Shown: positions 31,931 to 40,901, numbered from the stretch's first letter. The stretch: DNA of 64,000 nt from CAYUHK01 sp964475165 (GCA_964475165.1 CAYYVN010000009.1:1-64000); one strand, 5' to 3'. The notes: generated by a model from the letters alone, not told the origin. A program made the numbers and translations.

Positions 31931-33889
31931 ATGAAATCTCGAAAGCCTAAAGCCCGAACCAAAGCCTCGCCTAAACGCCAATCGCCCGCTCGTTCCGCAG
32001 CCGCTGGGCGGTCGAAAAAAACCACCCGCGCGCCTTCGCGCCCCGCCAAGCCGGCCGCCTCACGCGCCGCTAAGCCGGCCGCCTCACGCGCCGTCAAGCC
32101 AGCCGCCTCGCGCGCCGCCAAGCCAGCCGCCTCGCGCGCCGCCAAGCCAGCCGCTTCGCGCGCCGTTAAGGCCCCCGCGCCGCGGGCGACGAAACGCTCG
32201 GAGCGGCATACGCCCTTTAAGGATCTCGATAATATCCACCCCCAGATTCGCGTTAAGATGAGCAGCGAGGAGCTCCAGAGTAAAATGAAGGAGCTGATGA
32301 AGCTGGCGCGCGATCAGGGCTACCTGACCGATCAGGATATCCACGAATGCCTGCCCACCAACTTGATCGATCCGGACGAGATCGAAGGTTTCATCCTGCT
32401 CCTGCGCGGCATGGATATTGAAGTGATCGATGCGGCCAGCGTGGAACAGTTCAAGAAACAAGCCGAGAAGGATGCGCGCGCTGAGCAGGCTAAATCCTTT
32501 GAGGTCATGGATGATCCCATCCGGACCTACCTGCATCAGATGGGGCAGGTGCCCTTGTTGACGCGCAGCCAGGAGGTGGAAATATGCAAGCGCATTGAAG
32601 AGGCCGAAATCAATTCGCGCGCCATCTTCAAGCAGTTTGGCTTCTCACTGGAAGCATACCTAAACCTGGTTGAGCGTCTCGAAAGCAATCGCGAACGCTT
32701 CGATCGGATTATTATGGATAAGCATGCTGAGGGTCGCAATAAGTATGTGCGCGCCTTGGCCAAGCAGAAGAAGAAAGTGCGCGATACTCACAAAAAAATG
32801 AGCGCGATCTTTCGCCGCATCTGCCAATGCCGCGGCAATGAAAAAAAGATCCAGCGCCATCAAAAACATTATCTGAAGGCGCAGCAGCAATATTCCCGCC
32901 AATTGGATGGTTTCTATTTTAAGCAGAAGGCCATCGAGGATTTCGTAGTCGTGGCCGATCATTATTACCAGCGTTTTGCGGCCGAGACAGCTCTCATTAA
33001 GCGTTTGAGCTCGGGGCGCAGCGCCAAAAACCCGGCCAACCAGGCTAAACTGCGTGCCGCGCGGCGGCGGCTGCGCGAGCTGGAAGCCGCCTTGCTGATG
33101 GATGGGGCCACCTTCGAAACGCAGTATCGCGAGTTGAAATCCTGGTTGAAAAAGGGCCAGAAGGCGCGCACCGAAATGGCCGAAGCCAACCTGCGCTTAG
33201 TCATCAGTATCGTTAAAAAATATATGAACCGTGGCCTGATGTTTCTGGATCTCATTCAGGAGGGCAATACGGGGCTGATGCGCGCGGTGGAAAAATTTGA
33301 ATACAAGCGCGGCTATAAGTTCAGCACCTATGCCACCTGGTGGATTCGCCAGGCGGCCACGCGGGCCATCGCCGATCAGGCGCGGACCATTCGCATCCCC
33401 GTGCACATGATCGAAAACATCAATAAGTTGGTGCGCGTGCAAAAACTGCTCTTGCAGGATTTAGGACGAGAACCCACTCCGGAAGAGGTGGCCAACGAAG
33501 TGGAAATGCCCGTCGAACGCGTCAAGGAAATCTTCAAGATGTCGCAACAGCCGATTTCCTTGCAGGCCACCGTCGGCGATAGCGATGATGCCTATTACGG
33601 CGATTTTATCGAAGATAAATCAGCCGAAAATCCTTCGGAAATGACGGCCTATAGCCTGCTCAGGGAACGGCTCCAGGAGGTTATCAAAACCCTTTCGGAG
33701 CGTGAGCAGAAGGTGCTCCGCTTGCGTTTCGGATTGGATGATGGTTGCCCACGCACCCTGGAAGAAGTGGGCTCCATGTTCACCGTCACCCGCGAGCGTA
33801 TTCGCCAAATCGAAGCCAAGGCGCTGCGCAAGCTGCGCCATCCCACCCGCTTGCAGAAACTGGAAGGGTTTCTGGAAGTTAAAGATTAA
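31931..33889 (+). CDS. rpoD: RNA polymerase primary sigma factor (sigma70/RpoD)
   Basis: About 652 residues. Residues 1-90 are a basic Ala/Pro/Lys/Arg-rich extension with five copies of an eight-residue AKPAASRA-type repeat (residues 39-78). Region 1.1 follows (SSEELQSKMKELMKLARDQGYLT), then region 1.2 (DDPIRTYLHQMGQVPLLTR) and a long nonconserved charged insert. Region 2 is near perfect (AEANLRLVISIVKKYMNRG, FLDLIQEGNTGLMRAVEKF, KFSTYATWWIRQAATRAI). Region 3 and region 4 (LSEREQKVLRLRFGLDDG and TRERIRQIEAKALRKLRHP) complete it. This is the housekeeping sigma factor. ATG 31931 is the first start after the tRNA with a CGGAG about ten bases upstream; a more internal start would remove the repeats. 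Confidence 0.97.
   Translation: MKSRKPKARTKASPKRQSPARSAAAGRSKKTTRAPSRPAKPAASRAAKPAASRAVKPAASRAAKPAASRAAKPAASRAVKAPAPRATKRSERHTPFKDLDNIHPQIRVKMSSEELQSKMKELMKLARDQGYLTDQDIHECLPTNLIDPDEIEGFILLLRGMDIEVIDAASVEQFKKQAEKDARAEQAKSFEVMDDPIRTYLHQMGQVPLLTRSQEVEICKRIEEAEINSRAIFKQFGFSLEAYLNLVERLESNRERFDRIIMDKHAEGRNKYVRALAKQKKKVRDTHKKMSAIFRRICQCRGNEKKIQRHQKHYLKAQQQYSRQLDGFYFKQKAIEDFVVVADHYYQRFAAETALIKRLSSGRSAKNPANQAKLRAARRRLRELEAALLMDGATFETQYRELKSWLKKGQKARTEMAEANLRLVISIVKKYMNRGLMFLDLIQEGNTGLMRAVEKFEYKRGYKFSTYATWWIRQAATRAIADQARTIRIPVHMIENINKLVRVQKLLLQDLGREPTPEEVANEVEMPVERVKEIFKMSQQPISLQATVGDSDDAYYGDFIEDKSAENPSEMTAYSLLRERLQEVIKTLSEREQKVLRLRFGLDDGCPRTLEEVGSMFTVTRERIRQIEAKALRKLRHPTRLQKLEGFLEVKD
32045..32164 (+). 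repeat. Five tandem 24-bp repeats in the 5-prime part of rpoD
   Basis: Five in-frame 24-nt units begin at 32045, 32069, 32093, 32117 and 32141. Each encodes (A/V)KPAASRA. Units differ at only a few, mostly third-position or Ala/Val, bases. Such perfect-period repeats can change copy number by slippage without breaking the frame. Confidence 0.95.
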
Positions 33890-33893
33890 GCTC

Positions 33894-33910
33894 CGCGCCG
33901 GATAGGCGCG
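33894..33910. terminator. Short GC hairpin between convergent rpoD and archease
   Basis: CGCGCC (33894-33899), loop GGATA, GGCGCG (33905-33910): a 6-bp perfect stem just after the rpoD stop and just before the archease stop. There is no U-tract on either side, so terminator function is uncertain. Confidence 0.3.
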
Positions 33911-33911
33911 C

Positions 33912-34349
33912 CTATACATCCACCACGCATTGCGCCAGCCAGCGCTGGGGGTTCTCCTGGACCACTTTCAGCTCGGCATAGGTAGCCGCCTTGACCTCAA
34001 GGCCGCGGGCGCTCGGGGGCAGTCGACTGATCAGTTCGCCCCGGGCCAGGCCCTGTAAATTATGGCCCTCAATGGTCACCTGAAAATGGCCAAAGAGCAT
34101 TTCGGCGACGGCCATGGCGTAGATCACGCTATTGAGCCAGTCGATGAATAATTGTTCCCTTGCGTCCGCCTGGCAAACCAGGGGCCGCGCCTGCTGTGCT
34201 GGGATCTGGCAAGGATCGATGAGCACGGCCGTCAGGGCCAGGGCCGCCTGTTCGAAAGCCTGCTCCAGAGTGCGGCCGATGCCGCGCACACCGATATCCG
34301 CCTGGTGTTCAAAATGTTCCCAATAGCAGGCTGGGGGAGGTACAGGCAT
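33912..34349 (-). CDS. Archease
   Basis: A 145-residue archease. EHFEHQADIGVRGIG near the start and EVKAATYAELKVV plus the terminal CVVDV are the conserved calcium-binding ends of the family. Archease activates the RtcB RNA ligase by promoting GTP-dependent guanylylation; it usually sits next to rtcB. No rtcB or rtcA is in this window. ATG 34349 has only a weak ribosome-binding site. It converges on rpoD. Confidence 0.9.
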   Translation of the reverse strand: MPVPPPACYWEHFEHQADIGVRGIGRTLEQAFEQAALALTAVLIDPCQIPAQQARPLVCQADAREQLFIDWLNSVIYAMAVAEMLFGHFQVTIEGHNLQGLARGELISRLPPSARGLEVKAATYAELKVVQENPQRWLAQCVVDV

Positions 34350-34484
34350 TCTTTATCCGTTCTCCAGGGGGCGGCAGGCAGTTCCGGGATGCTGCTTTTC
34401 GGAGCGCCCCGCCGCACAATTATAAAATCATGGCTTGCTTCGAGCTGCTCTGCTCACTAGGATACTGGTTCAAGAGGAGTTGTC

Positions 34485-35099
34485 ATGCTTAAAGTTATGC
34501 TCATGCTAACGCTGCTCTTCGGTATCTTGACTGCGGATGGCTCCGCACAGGTGAAGAGAAAAATCGTCACTTCCACTCTAGCTCGTCAGGCCAAAGATCT
34601 CTCCCGCGCTCAAAGCTTGGAACGGGCCAGGAGTGGCACTAATAAGGATCTGCGCGGAACTAAATTAAACGAAGTTAATTTGAGCGGAGCCCTCCTTTTC
34701 TCAGCGGATCTCAGCGAGGCCAATTTACAAAAAACCCTCTTGAGTAATGCCCGCCTGAGCCGCGCCAACTTAAGCGGCGCCAATCTTGAGGGCGCGCTCT
34801 TGAATGGTGCGGATCTCAATAGCGCCCGATTGGTGCAGGCCAACTTAAGCGGCGCCGATCTGACCGGTGCCAATCTCAATAACGCTGATCTGGCCGGCGC
34901 CAATTTAAGGCAGGCTAATCTGCAGCAAGCCATCCTGACCGGCGCCAATTTGAAGCAAGCTAACTTAAGCGAAGCTAATTTATTGGGCGCGCAGCTCGAG
35001 GGAGCCTTGACCAATGGGGCTGTTTTTGAGAGCGCCATCCTGCCGGATGCGGAGCTAGCGCCGGCGGTGGATGGGCTGCCACGGCTCAATGAACAGTAA
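34485..35099 (+). CDS. Secreted pentapeptide-repeat protein
   Basis: A 204-residue protein with a signal peptide (VMLMLTLLFGILTADGSA). About 25 tandem A(D/N)LxxA-type pentapeptides run from roughly residue 55 to 190 (for example LSGANLEGALLNGADLNSAR). The repeats form a right-handed quadrilateral beta-helix. Some such proteins mimic DNA and protect gyrase, but those are cytoplasmic; the leader here points to the periplasm or surface, role unknown. AGAGGAG lies five bases before ATG 34485. It is followed after about 80 nt by rubredoxin. Confidence 0.85.
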   Translation: MLKVMLMLTLLFGILTADGSAQVKRKIVTSTLARQAKDLSRAQSLERARSGTNKDLRGTKLNEVNLSGALLFSADLSEANLQKTLLSNARLSRANLSGANLEGALLNGADLNSARLVQANLSGADLTGANLNNADLAGANLRQANLQQAILTGANLKQANLSEANLLGAQLEGALTNGAVFESAILPDAELAPAVDGLPRLNEQ

Positions 35100-35179
35100 T
35101 CGGGCCGGCGCTTGTCTCATGGGAGAGTGGGGGCGCGGGCCCCTCCGAGAGGGATAAACAAATATGGAAAGGGCATCCT

Positions 35180-35356
35180 ATGCAACGCTATCTATGTAAT
35201 GTATGTGGCTATATCTATGATCCGCGCCAGGGCGATCCTGAACATGGAATTCAGCCGGGAGTCAGCTTCGCCGATCTGCCGGATGATTGGGTCTGCCCCG
35301 AGTGCGGAGTAGGTAAGGATGAGTTTTCGCCGGTGCCCGATAACCAACCGGCCTGA
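35180..35356 (+). CDS. Rubredoxin
   Basis: A 58-residue protein. MQRYLCNVCGYIYDP gives the first CxxCG iron-binding pair and WVCPECGVGKDEF the second. It contains the usual GDPEHGIQPG turn with the single-iron fold. Rubredoxin passes electrons to rubrerythrin, the next gene 35 nt downstream, in peroxide reduction. GGAAAGG lies seven bases upstream of ATG 35180. Confidence 0.96.
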   Translation: MQRYLCNVCGYIYDPRQGDPEHGIQPGVSFADLPDDWVCPECGVGKDEFSPVPDNQPA

Positions 35357-35391
35357 TGGACAGCGAACAGCTTGTATAAGGAGGTAATGTT

Positions 35392-35964
35392 ATGGAACTT
35401 AAAGGTAGCCAGACCGAACGCAATATCATGACGGCCTTTGCGTTGGAATCGCAAGCGCGCAACCGCTACAACTTTTATGCTGGCCAGGCGCGTAAAGATG
35501 GGTTCGTGCAGATCAGCTATATTTTTGAGGAAACCGCTAATCAGGAAAAAGAGCATGCCAAGCGTCTCTTCAAATTACTGCCGGGCGGCGAGGTCACAAT
35601 CCAGGAGGCTTTCCCGGCTGGAGTCATCGGTCCGACGCTGCAGAATCTCAATGCGGCGGCGGCGGGCGAATTGCATGAGTGGAGCAAGATGTATCCCAAT
35701 TTTGCCCAAGTGGCTCGCCAGGAAGGCTTTGAAGAAATCGCCAAGATTTTTGAGGCCGTGGCCATTGCCGAACGCCAACACGAAAAACGCTACCGCGGTT
35801 TGGCCGCCAATGTGGAGGCCGGCAGCGTATTCCAAAAGAATCAAGAGGTCGTTTGGCGCTGCCGGAATTGCGGCTATCTGCATAAGGGCTTAGAAGCGCC
35901 GCAGATGTGTCCGGCCTGCGCTCATCCCCAGGCTCATTTTGAGCTGCTGTGCGAAAACTGGTGA
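35392..35964 (+). CDS. Rubrerythrin
   Basis: A 190-residue two-domain protein. The N-terminal four-helix di-iron domain has ligand motifs LESQAR, EETANQEKEHA and AIAERQHEKRY. The C-terminal rubredoxin-like domain has CRNCGYLHKG and CPACAHPQAHFE. It reduces hydrogen peroxide in the cytoplasm of anaerobes and microaerophiles using rubredoxin as donor. AAGGAGGT upstream is a near-ideal ribosome-binding site. It forms an operon with the rubredoxin gene. Confidence 0.96.
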   Translation: MELKGSQTERNIMTAFALESQARNRYNFYAGQARKDGFVQISYIFEETANQEKEHAKRLFKLLPGGEVTIQEAFPAGVIGPTLQNLNAAAAGELHEWSKMYPNFAQVARQEGFEEIAKIFEAVAIAERQHEKRYRGLAANVEAGSVFQKNQEVVWRCRNCGYLHKGLEAPQMCPACAHPQAHFELLCENW

Positions 35965-36116
35965 GTCGCGCCGACGCCGCCATGTACTGCGGAGCTCGTT
36001 GCGCTCTCTGCCTCATGGGGGGCTGCCGTGCCTCGGCCGCCCCGGCAATCCCGCCGGAGGAAGGGCGCGCTTGATCCCGACTAGGAAAGCTAACCAAGAT
36101 ATAGGAACTAAATTCA

Positions 36117-36986
36117 ATGAGCACTATTGGCATTATCGGTTATGGATATGTGGGCCGCTCGGTGGAATATGGTTTTGTGGAGCATGACCGTCAACGCGGG
36201 CAGGAGCCCAAGCATCGCGCTCTGGTCTATGATAAATATAAACCTCGCGATCCACTGGCCCAAGTGCTGGAAGAAAGCGAAATCATCTTCGCTTGCCTGC
36301 CCACGCCCTATGATGAAGAAAAACTGCATATCGATCTGACGATCTATGATCAATGCATGGCCGAAATCTGCCCCCAAATCGCCGGCCGTGGCAAGATCAT
36401 GGTGATCAAATCCACCGTGGCCCCCGGCACTACGCGTCGTTACGCCAGCCTTTATCCCCAGGTGCCCTTTGCCATGAATCCTGAATTTCTAACCGAAGCC
36501 AATTACCTGCAGGATTTCGTGCAGACCGATCGCATCGTGATCGGGGCCGATAACGACTGGGTCTCGCAGAAGATCATTGATCTCTATCGTTCCTGTTTCC
36601 CGACTACCATCATCATGCCCATGAGCTCGGTTGCGGCTGAAATCGTCAAATATCAAGCCAATATCATGCTGGCCACCAAGGTTGCTTTGGCCAATATCTT
36701 CTATGACCTCTGCCAGGCCGAAGGCGTCAAATACGACGATGTTAAAAAGGCGGTGGCCCTCGATAAGCGTATTGGTACCAGTCATATGGATGTCACTACG
36801 GACCGCGGCTTCGGCGGCAAATGCTTTCCCAAGGATCTGGGCGCCTTGATCGGGCGCTGCCACGAGCTCAAGGTGGATTGCAAGGTGCTCGAGGAAGTCC
36901 ACGCCTATAACCTGCGCATCAGGAAAGTGAGAGACTGGCACGAAATCGCCGGCGCCACCGTCGGCGGGCGTATCTATGCTGAATAG
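36117..36986 (+). CDS. Short UDP-glucose/GDP-mannose dehydrogenase-family protein
   Basis: A 289-residue protein with N-terminal Rossmann motif GIIGYGYVGRSV, IKSTVAPGTT, and NPEFLTEANYLQDF. The catalytic cysteine block is GFGGKCFPKDLGAL, in which the Cys forms the thiohemiacetal in four-electron oxidation of a UDP-hexose to the uronic acid. It stops where most family members begin the C-terminal UDP-binding domain, so it is about 130 residues shorter than usual. A small number of natural short forms exist. Its product could feed surface polysaccharide. It stands alone, with about 150 nt before it. Confidence 0.85.
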   Translation: MSTIGIIGYGYVGRSVEYGFVEHDRQRGQEPKHRALVYDKYKPRDPLAQVLEESEIIFACLPTPYDEEKLHIDLTIYDQCMAEICPQIAGRGKIMVIKSTVAPGTTRRYASLYPQVPFAMNPEFLTEANYLQDFVQTDRIVIGADNDWVSQKIIDLYRSCFPTTIIMPMSSVAAEIVKYQANIMLATKVALANIFYDLCQAEGVKYDDVKKAVALDKRIGTSHMDVTTDRGFGGKCFPKDLGALIGRCHELKVDCKVLEEVHAYNLRIRKVRDWHEIAGATVGGRIYAE

Positions 36987-37013
36987 CCGGCTGGCGTCTG
37001 GCCGGTTGGCGGA

Positions 37014-37541
37014 CTAGAAAACCAGCCGCGCCGCGGCGCCCAGCGTCAGGGTATCGCTAGCAATCTTTTTACCCTCGCTGCTGAGGTCCGACCAGTCTTC
37101 GAAGCGATAATTGCAGTTGAGATCCAAGTGCAGGATGGGCAGAAGCGGAATATCCAACCCGGCCCGCAGTGCGTAGAAGGGCTGATCGCTGAGCTTGCCA
37201 TCAGTGATGTAGCCGCCGATGCCCGCCGCCACATAAATTACCTTGCCCAAGATCAGATGGGCTTGGGGTTGATAAACGGCCTGGTCGGCGCCACCGAATC
37301 CTTTAGGAAACCATTCCACGCCCGCCTCGGCGCCGATCCAACCATAATGGACTTGATACATCAGCAGATAAGAAAAACCATCCTTATCCACAGCTTGGGC
37401 ATCAAGGTTTTTGAGGGTGGTCCAGTAATGGGCGCCTACGCCCAGTTGCTGGCTGAGGGCGCTGCTTTCAGCCCGGGCCATACCGGCTAGCGCTAAAAAC
37501 ATTCCGAGCGCGACGCTGTAGATGATGCTCGATCGTTGCAT
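37014..37541 (-). CDS. Small outer-membrane beta-barrel protein
   Basis: A 175-residue protein with a signal peptide (IIYSVALGMFLALAGMARA). Alternating hydrophobic strands such as YLLMYQVHYGWIGAEAGVEW and HLDLNCNYRFEDW follow, and it ends in aromatic Phe (AARLVF), the usual outer-membrane insertion signal. The pattern fits an 8-stranded OmpA-like or porin-like barrel of unknown cargo. GGAGG lies upstream of ATG 37541, and a good promoter is at 37589-37617. It depends on BamA for insertion. Confidence 0.65.
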   Translation of the reverse strand: MQRSSIIYSVALGMFLALAGMARAESSALSQQLGVGAHYWTTLKNLDAQAVDKDGFSYLLMYQVHYGWIGAEAGVEWFPKGFGGADQAVYQPQAHLILGKVIYVAAGIGGYITDGKLSDQPFYALRAGLDIPLLPILHLDLNCNYRFEDWSDLSSEGKKIASDTLTLGAAARLVF

Positions 37542-37588
37542 GGATTCTGCCTCCTTATTTGTCTCCGGATAGCCCCGCCGTTTAGCGA

Positions 37589-37617
37589 AATCTATCGTGC
37601 CGCCGCTTCAGCGTCAA
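37589..37617 (-). promoter_or_regulatory. Sigma70-type promoter of the outer-membrane protein gene
   Basis: On the minus strand TTGACG (37612-37617) and TAGATT (37589-37594) are 17 nt apart, five of six and four of six to consensus. It is 48 nt upstream of the ATG. Confidence 0.55.
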
Positions 37618-37685
37618 GCCCCACGGCGCGGCATCTCATTGCCGGTTGCTTTTTCAAGCGCATCTGCTAAAGTCCTCCACCGGAT

Positions 37686-39485
37686 ATGAAAACCGTTGAG
37701 CCGCATAGAAAAACATCCGCTCCGCAGCTGGATCCTCACACCATGCCGGATTGGCAAATCGCCAGCGCCGCCGAAGCGCACCTGAAGCCTTTTCGGCAAC
37801 TGGGAGCCGAGCTGGGCTTGCAGCCCGCGGAATTGATACCCATGGGGCATCAATTGGGCAAGGTGGATTACCGCTCGGTTTTAGCGCGCTTGCGCCAGGC
37901 ACCCCGTGGGAAATATGTCGCCATCACCGCCATTACGCCTACGCCGCTGGGAGAAGGCAAAACCACCACCACCATGGGCTTGATCGACGGGCTGGGCCGT
38001 TTGGGTCGGCGTGTCTGCGGCGCCATCCGTCAGCCCAGCAGTGGCCCCACCTTCAACATCAAAGGCTCGGGCGCCGGCGGCGGCCTGGCCCAATGCGTCC
38101 CGCTGACGCCGCTTTCCATTCGTTTGACGGGCGATATTGATTCTGTGACCAACGCCCATAACCTGGCCATGGTGGCCTTGACCGCCCGTTTGCAACATGA
38201 ACGCAATTATGATGACGCCCGCCTGGCGCAAAGCGGATTAAAAAGGCTCAATATTGATCCGCAGCGTGTGCTGCTCAAATGGGCGTTGGATTTTTGCGCG
38301 CAGTCCCTGCGCCATATCAGCATTGGTCAGGGTGGTAAGCTGGATGGGATCCCGATGGAATCCGGCTTTCAGATCTCCGTCTCCAGCGAAATCATGGCTA
38401 TTTTGGCCGTGGCCAGGGATCTGGCGGATTTTCGGGAACGTATGGGCCGCATCGTCGTGGCCTTGGATAAAGAGGGGCGCGAGGTGACCACGCGCGATCT
38501 GGAAGTGGATGGGGCCATGACGGCCTGGATGCTGGAGGCTCTCAATCCCAACCTGCTCCAGACTCTGGAAGGACACCCAGTCTTCGTGCACGCTGGGCCC
38601 TTTGCCAATATTGCCATCGGCCAAAGCTCCATCATTGCCGATGAGCTGGGCCTGCGTCTGGCTGATTATCATATCACCGAAAGCGGCTTTGGCGCTGATA
38701 TCGGCTTTGAGAAGTTCTGGAATCTAAAATGCCGCCTATCCGGCTTGGTGCCCAATGCGGTGGTCATTGTGTGCACGGTGCGTGCGCTCAAAATGCATGG
38801 CGGCGGACCTGCCGTCCGGCCGGGAGTGCCCCTGGATGAGGCTTATCAAAGGGAAAACCTGGCCTTGCTCGAGCGCGGCTGCGAAAACCTCAGAGCCCAC
38901 ATTGAGATAGTCAAAAAAAGCGGCCTGCGCCCCGTAGTCTGCCTGAATGCTTTTCATACGGATACGCCGGCCGAAGTGGCCTTGATCAAGCGTGTGGCCG
39001 AGGCGCACGGCGCGCTGGCCGCCTTGGCGCGGCATTGGGCGGCCGGCGGCGCCGGGGCCCAGGAACTGGCCGAAGCCGTCATCGCTGCCTGTGAAGAAAA
39101 ATCGTCATTCAAATTCCTTTATGCTGCTGAGCTGCCGCTCCGCCAACGCGTGGAGATTATTGCCCGGGAAGTCTATGGCGCGCGCTCCGTCAGCTACAGC
39201 CCTGCGGCGACCGCCAAAATCGCGGCTTGCGAAGCCGATCCGCAAACCGCCCGCTTGGGAGTCTGCATGGTTAAAACTCATCTGAGCCTCTCGCATGATC
39301 CGCTCCTGAAAGGTCGTCCGCGCGGCTGGGATTTGCCTATTCATGATCTTCTGGTTTATAAAGGCGCCGGATTGGTGGTGCCGGTAGCCGGCGCCATTCA
39401 GTTGATGCCCGGCACGGCCTCCAACCCGGCTTTCCGGCGCATAGATGTGGATCTAGCCAGCGGCCGGGTGCAAGGACTCTTTTAA
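37686..39485 (+). CDS. fhs: Formate--tetrahydrofolate ligase
   Basis: About 599 residues from ATG 37686, or 580 from ATG 37743, which aligns with the usual family start (MPDWQIASAAEAHLKP); neither has a strong ribosome-binding site. TPTPLGEGKTTTTMG is the P-loop-like ATP site, followed by GPTFNIKGSGAGGG and the EVDGAMTAWML region. It makes 10-formyl-tetrahydrofolate from formate, ATP and tetrahydrofolate for purine synthesis or the Wood-Ljungdahl methyl branch. The rest of the acetyl-CoA pathway is not in this window, so a general one-carbon role is the safer reading. purN, which uses the product, lies at 44474. Confidence 0.96.
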   Translation: MKTVEPHRKTSAPQLDPHTMPDWQIASAAEAHLKPFRQLGAELGLQPAELIPMGHQLGKVDYRSVLARLRQAPRGKYVAITAITPTPLGEGKTTTTMGLIDGLGRLGRRVCGAIRQPSSGPTFNIKGSGAGGGLAQCVPLTPLSIRLTGDIDSVTNAHNLAMVALTARLQHERNYDDARLAQSGLKRLNIDPQRVLLKWALDFCAQSLRHISIGQGGKLDGIPMESGFQISVSSEIMAILAVARDLADFRERMGRIVVALDKEGREVTTRDLEVDGAMTAWMLEALNPNLLQTLEGHPVFVHAGPFANIAIGQSSIIADELGLRLADYHITESGFGADIGFEKFWNLKCRLSGLVPNAVVIVCTVRALKMHGGGPAVRPGVPLDEAYQRENLALLERGCENLRAHIEIVKKSGLRPVVCLNAFHTDTPAEVALIKRVAEAHGALAALARHWAAGGAGAQELAEAVIAACEEKSSFKFLYAAELPLRQRVEIIAREVYGARSVSYSPAATAKIAACEADPQTARLGVCMVKTHLSLSHDPLLKGRPRGWDLPIHDLLVYKGAGLVVPVAGAIQLMPGTASNPAFRRIDVDLASGRVQGLF

Positions 39486-39498
39486 GATTAAAACTTTA

Positions 39499-40896
39499 TT
39501 GCAGAAATTAAAAAAAAGATTGCGCCGGCCTCGAAATCCGGCCGATCAGTCAAGCCCGGCTGTCCCCAGTAGCGCCGCCACCCAACCGGCCTCTGGCAGG
39601 CGAGAACCTCACCGCGCCGCCGGCCCCGCACCGCTGGCGGACCAGGCAGATAAAATGCCTTTCCATGATCTGGCTTTGCCTCAGCCTATTCTGCAGGCCC
39701 TGGCTGATCTTGAATTCGCTTATTGCACCCCCATCCAGGCGCAGATCCTGCCGGCCTTGCTGGAAGGTCGCGATGCCGGCGGGCGCGCGCAAACCGGGAC
39801 CGGTAAAACCGCCGCTTTCCTGATCGCCATCTTCACCCGCCTGCTGCGCACGCCGCTGACCAGCCAGCCGCGCCGCGGCACCCCGCGCGCTTTGGTCATT
39901 GCGCCCACCCGTGAATTGGCTATGCAGATTTTCAAGGATGCCCAGCTGCTGGGCAAATATGGTTCTTTCCAGAATATGGTGGTCTTTGGCGGGATGGATT
40001 ATAAACAGCAACAAGAGCAGTTGCGCAGATCTAAGCTCGATCTGCTGGTGGCAACGCCCGGCCGCCTGCTCGATTTTCGGCGCTCCGGATATCTCAATCT
40101 GGGCCGGGTGGAGGCGCTGGTTATCGATGAGGCTGACCGTATGCTGGATATGGGCTTCATCCCCGATGTCCGCAAAATCATCTATAGCCTGCCGCCCAAG
40201 GGCCAGCGCCAGACCATGCTCTTCAGCGCTACCCTTAGCCAGGATATCATCCGCTTGGCTTCACGCTGGATGCACGATCCCTTGATGGTGGCCGCCGATC
40301 CGGAACAGGTCACCGTGAAAAACATCGATCAGCGGATCTATGCCGTGGCCGCCCAGGATAAATTCGCCCTGCTTTTTAATCTCCTGCAACGCGAGTCGCT
40401 GCAAAGAGTGCTTGTCTTCCGTAATCGGCGCGATGGCGTCGATCAGTTGGCGCGTCAGTTGGCCCAGGCGGGGATTCCCGCGGCCCAGTTATCGGGCGAA
40501 ATCCCCCAGGAAAAACGCATCAGGGTATTAGAGGATTTTCGCGCCGGGCGTATGCGGGTTGTGGTGGCCACCGATGTCGCCGGGCGGGGCATCCATGTCG
40601 AGGGCATCACCCATGTGATCAACTATGATGTGCCCTGGGAAGCAGAGGATTATGTGCATCGTATCGGGCGCACCGGGCGCGCCGGAGCAGCCGGCGTCGC
40701 CATCACCTTCGCTTGCGAAGAGGGCTCCTTCGGTATTCCGGCTATTGAAGGATTCATCGCTCAGGATTTGCCCTGCCAGCAGCCGGAAGAAAATTGGCTG
40801 CAGCTCCCGTCGGAAGTCACGCGCCGCATTGCGGCCAGCCCCGGCGCTCCCCGCCGCCGGCGCCCGCCAGCGCGGCCGCGCCGCCGCCGGCGTTGA
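39499..40896 (+). CDS. DEAD-box ATP-dependent RNA helicase
   Basis: About 465 residues from TTG 39499, with 413 from ATG 39655. All motifs are present: AQTGTGKT (I), PTRELA (Ia), VIDEADRMLDMGF (II), SATLS (III), and HRIGRTGRAG (VI). The basic Lys/Arg-rich N-terminus (KLKKRLRRPR) and Arg-rich C-terminal tail (PRRRRPP, ending RRRRR) suggest an RNA-binding RhlB/RhlE-like helicase acting in mRNA decay, ribosome assembly or cold adaptation. The TTG start keeps the basic tail but has no clear ribosome-binding site, so the true start is uncertain. Confidence 0.93.
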   Translation: MQKLKKRLRRPRNPADQSSPAVPSSAATQPASGRREPHRAAGPAPLADQADKMPFHDLALPQPILQALADLEFAYCTPIQAQILPALLEGRDAGGRAQTGTGKTAAFLIAIFTRLLRTPLTSQPRRGTPRALVIAPTRELAMQIFKDAQLLGKYGSFQNMVVFGGMDYKQQQEQLRRSKLDLLVATPGRLLDFRRSGYLNLGRVEALVIDEADRMLDMGFIPDVRKIIYSLPPKGQRQTMLFSATLSQDIIRLASRWMHDPLMVAADPEQVTVKNIDQRIYAVAAQDKFALLFNLLQRESLQRVLVFRNRRDGVDQLARQLAQAGIPAAQLSGEIPQEKRIRVLEDFRAGRMRVVVATDVAGRGIHVEGITHVINYDVPWEAEDYVHRIGRTGRAGAAGVAITFACEEGSFGIPAIEGFIAQDLPCQQPEENWLQLPSEVTRRIAASPGAPRRRRPPARPRRRRR

Positions 40897-40901
40897 ATCA
40901 C

